Assembly: GCA_023105745.1 (NCBI GenBank)
Contig: JALGQZ010000005.1
Coordinates: 65,799,019-65,863,018, forward strand
Length of the DNA stretch: 64,000 nt
Direction: 5' to 3'
Source: Austropuccinia psidii
Taxonomy: Eukaryota; Basidiomycota; Pucciniomycetes; Pucciniales; Sphaerophragmiaceae
In this document: in pieces, positions 60,600-64,000 of the stretch
Numbering within the stretch: position 1 is the first letter of the stretch
Layout of the letters: each line of letters begins with the position of its first letter
The notes under the pieces: generated by a model
Databases searched by the model: none
Seen by the model: only the letters and a program-made list of their open reading frames with translations
Told to the model about the DNA's origin: nothing
Made by a program: the position numbers and the translations under genes

Positions 60600-63560
60600 T
60601 TCATGTATTTTTCTTAGAAATAATCATAAAAGAAAAGAAACATAACCATATTTTGATTTTTTTTTCCATATTTTTTAAAGACTTAACTATTTATCAAATT
60701 TCAAAAAAAAAAAAAAATTGAATCTTTGAAAAAAAAAATCTACTTTTTTGAACTATTGTTTTTTGTACTAAAAATAAAATAACAAAAAAAATATCAAAAT
60801 AGCATATTATCATTTAGGAATTTGAACACATCAAGGAATATTTAATTGTAGACTTAACCTCTATATATTTCCTATAATTTTCAATATTTTCATTTTCATT
60901 TTTCAAAAATAACAAAACAAAAACAAGAAATAAAATATTTTTTGGAGATTTATAAGAAAAGATTTTAAATAATCATTCAAAATTTTACTCTTTTGACAAA
61001 CCTTAATTAAATGAAAACATATTTATTCTCTTTTATATTTTTTTTTGGTAAATTTTTATGTATTTTTTTATTTAAAAATAATTATCATAATAATAATTTC
61101 AAGCTTAGATAGGAAAATACAAGAGAAAGAAATTTATTTCCTTAATATTTAATTTATTATTGTGAGACATTATCTTGGCCTTGTTTATTTTAAAATGGAA
61201 TCAAAGAAAAAAGAAGTTAAATGAGATTTTAAATTGAATTATTTACAGTTCACATAAATTTATTCATTAATCAACCCAAATAATCTTATATCTTTTCTTA
61301 TGGGTATTCAATTCATTGAATTCTTAGATATTTGGAGAGACTGATAGCTTATTATTGAGAAAAAGTGGTACATGTAGCATTAGAATATTTCAAAAACTAA
61401 TTTTTTTCTATTTTTGATGTATTGAAACAGTTGATGTAATTAAATGATTGATAGTTTTAGCTCAATAGCAAAGTTTTATCATAATTTTCAGAAAATCTGG
61501 GTCAATTAAATTGAACAGAGAGAACTCGTTATTTCAACCTGGTATCGAAATTTTCTGAACTCACACCAAGAACTCTTAAAATCATATCTGATATTATTTA
61601 CCAAAGGATTTACAGTATTACCACAGATTTCTTTCAATAGATGCACCAGCCACTATTATTGTCAAACACTTAGAAGCTATTGTTCTGGATTAACTGTTGT
61701 TTTAAGCTACAAAACTATCCTCTCATTAATCTATTAATAATAAATTGCAAATTAGAACTCACTGTGAGATTTTACATTTGTCACTTGCTCCTGAAAAACC
61801 CTATACTCAAAAAAAGGAGCTGACAAAAAAATATTTGTTTTTTAATTATTTCTCACAATATAAAACTTTAATTTCATTAATTCATTATAAATTTTGAACT
61901 TTTTAAATATAAAAATTGAATTTTATTTCCAAAAAAATAAGAACATTTGAGTTTTTTTAAGTTAATTATAATTTTAAAAAACAAATTGAATTGAACTGAT
62001 ATAATTTCAAATTTAAAAAATGGATTTAATCATCACAAAAAAATCAATTAAATTAAAGAAGGAAATGAAAAAACTTATTTAAAACTGAGAGTTATATTGA
62101 TTAATTACCCAAGTATAAGAAAGTTTACTTATTTTAAATTTTTCTCAATTGAAAACCAGAAAGAAAAGAATTGATAAAATTTTGTTCTCTCTTCAATAAT
62201 TGTAGTTTTTTTTTTCCTTTCTTGAAAAGAAAGATCCAATTAATGAATTATTATTTTGTTCATTTTTTCTTTTCATTTTCATGATTATATTGATTGTTCA
62301 AAAAACACAATATCTGATTATTGAATGTTTTGTTTATGGTTTTTCTAAGTAAATGTAAAGAGCTAAATTAAAATAAATTTTCTTATATCTTTTTTTCTTA
62401 AAATCATTTCTGAAAAAAGGAATATTCCTTTTCATCAAATTATCATTGAAACTTAAATAATTTCGTTTTATTTAATTATTTCAAATTAACTTGTTAATTA
62501 GAATATATTTTATCTTGTTTTTTTTAAAAAAAAATTTAGCACTTAAAATGAAATTATTTTTTTTAAAAAACCTTTCCAAGATATTTCTATGTTAAATTAA
62601 GGAATAAATAACTAAGTTTATATTTTAATTTTGTCCATTGATTTCAAAAATCACATTTTTTTGGGCTTGAAAAATCTTTTTTTTTTAAATTATAAAAGTA
62701 TATTAAACTTTTTGAAAGTTTTATTTATTATTTTTTTAAGAGAAAAAAGCTATAATGAAAAATAAAATTTAAATCTTTTTCATATCTTAAAGAGTTAAAA
62801 ATTTAGCAATAATTGAAAAATTCAAAAAACTAATCCAATTTATTAGTCATTATTTTCTTTTATTTTTTTAAATCAGTATTATTTTTATTCTTCTTTTTAA
62901 AAATTTAAAACCTTATTTAACTAAAAAAAAAAATTCCTTTACTATTTTTTTTTTCTTTTTTTTGATCTCAGTAATTCAAAATCAAAGAATTAAATATGAA
63001 TCTTTCTCAATTTGAAAAAAAAAAGGAAAACTTTATAATATTCTTCTTTTTCATAATGAAAAAAATAATATAAATTTATTGTTATTAAAGAAATGTGTAA
63101 TTTGAATCCCATATAGTTTGTTTCCTTCGGTTTCTTCTTCTTTTATTAATATAATTTAAATTAAATTGATTTTTCTAAAAAATATAATTGTTTGAAAAAA
63201 TAAACAGCTTTTTTTTTTTTTTTTTTGGATGATTTAAATTGAGAAGTTTTTTTTTTTTAACTTAATGATTAAAAAATCTAATTTGTTTTTTTAAATTTAC
63301 AATTTTTAATGAATGGAAGATTTTTTTGTTTTGTGTTTTTTTTCAAAAAAAAAATAAAAAATAACATTTTTTTTATTGTATTTCTGTATAATTGAGAGTT
63401 TTTTTTTTTTCATCATTTAGAATTCCGAAAAAAAAAAAAAAAACTTTTATATCATTAAAACAAAAGAGAAATAAATATTTTTTAATATCACTTTTAAGAT
63501 TTGATTTTTCATTTTTTATTATGGCTTGTAAAAAAAAAAAAAAAAAAAAAAAAACTTCAA
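60600..63560. repeat. Low-complexity, homopolymer-rich AT tract
   Basis: Very AT-rich with many long A and T runs, including about 18 T at 63209-63226, 16 A at 63428-63443 and 25 A at 63530-63554. No coding frame. Density of runs increases toward 63500. Confidence 0.85.
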
Positions 63561-64000
63561 AATAATCAAGAAGAAAAAAAATGAAAGTTTTTTAACTTTA
63601 ACTTTTACTTTTTATTTTTTGTGATTATTATAAATGATAATAGTAATAATAATCTTAGGGAGCTAGTAAAAAATTGTGTGAGTTTTTATTAAAATCACAT
63701 GAGCACTTACTTGTTTTTACCAAATTATGGTCAAAACATGTAAGTTTAACTTATAAACGTATAAAAAGGCTATTTTTTGGAAAACAAAAACCTTCCTCAA
63801 AAAGGTTTTTTTAATAATATTTCAATATCTTTTTATGTATGTTTATCAATCACACTATATTTCTTCAGTATTTTCTTTTATAATTTTCCTTTTTAAAAGG
63901 ACACAGTTAGATTATGGAAAAATTATTAAAAAAAAAACATTAAGAATCATATAACTAATAAATTTTGATAATTCTTTTCATAAAATGAGGGGGATAATCT
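63561..64000. other. AT-rich end of window
   Basis: No gene, repeat unit or RNA structure seen. Confidence 0.6.

Noticed and set aside
1..64000. CRISPR array, bacterial operons, prophage or toxin systems
   Set aside because: The content is eukaryotic (U2 snRNA, chromoviruses, hAT). No regularly spaced short repeats or bacterial gene layout exist. The only array (43850-44700) has units of about 174 bases without spacers.

Overview
The window is eukaryotic, very AT-rich and almost gene-free. It is dominated by dead transposable elements. Chromodomain Ty3/gypsy (chromovirus) retrotransposons, a BED-finger hAT transposase, a Ty1/copia relic, a CENP-B/Tigger-type transposase relic and a fungal-looking U2 snRNA point to a filamentous fungus. 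The style of the Ty3 proteins resembles what I remember from rust fungi (Pucciniales), most of all Austropuccinia psidii, whose genome is large, AT-rich and full of Ty3. That species guess is recognition from memory, not a database result.

Layout. Positions 1-21540 are a nest of elements. The oldest layer is a minus-strand hAT transposon (19508-21540). Its 3' end was interrupted by Ty3 element B (9801-19507). The 5' LTR of B was then interrupted by Ty3 element A (1-9800, cut by the window start). The 5' LTR of A carries a solo LTR of another family (386-2213), flanked by a perfect 5-bp duplication. The gag of B carries a further solo LTR (family D, 13130-13859). From 21541 to 42127 lies AT-rich DNA with three GC-richer islands: a canonical tRNA-Asp(GUC) (26900-26971) with a CpG-rich tail, a U2 snRNA gene (about 29113-29296) with a TATA-like box and a CpG-rich upstream island, and a repeat island at 36242-37500 that begins with an inverted copy of LTR family D. 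A decayed Tigger/pogo-type transposase lies at about 30560-31250. Ty3 element C (42133-48337, 5-bp duplication ATTAT on both sides) belongs to the LTR family of A. It has lost essentially all of pol and has a five-copy tandem repeat in its leader. From 48343 onward the DNA is AT-rich with a decayed minus-strand copia gag/protease relic (about 49870-50700). It grades into homopolymer-rich low-complexity sequence (60600-63560).

Function. No intact host protein-coding gene can be supported. The only plausibly functional genes are the tRNA-Asp and the U2 snRNA. Every transposon protein is broken. Element A has six in-frame stops, one frameshift, an in-frame deletion that fuses gag to mid-protease, and an RT that has lost all three catalytic aspartates, although its integrase core (DD35E) and chromodomain are still readable. 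Element B has lost integrase, and element C has lost pol. None could move on its own; at most they could be mobilised by an intact relative elsewhere.
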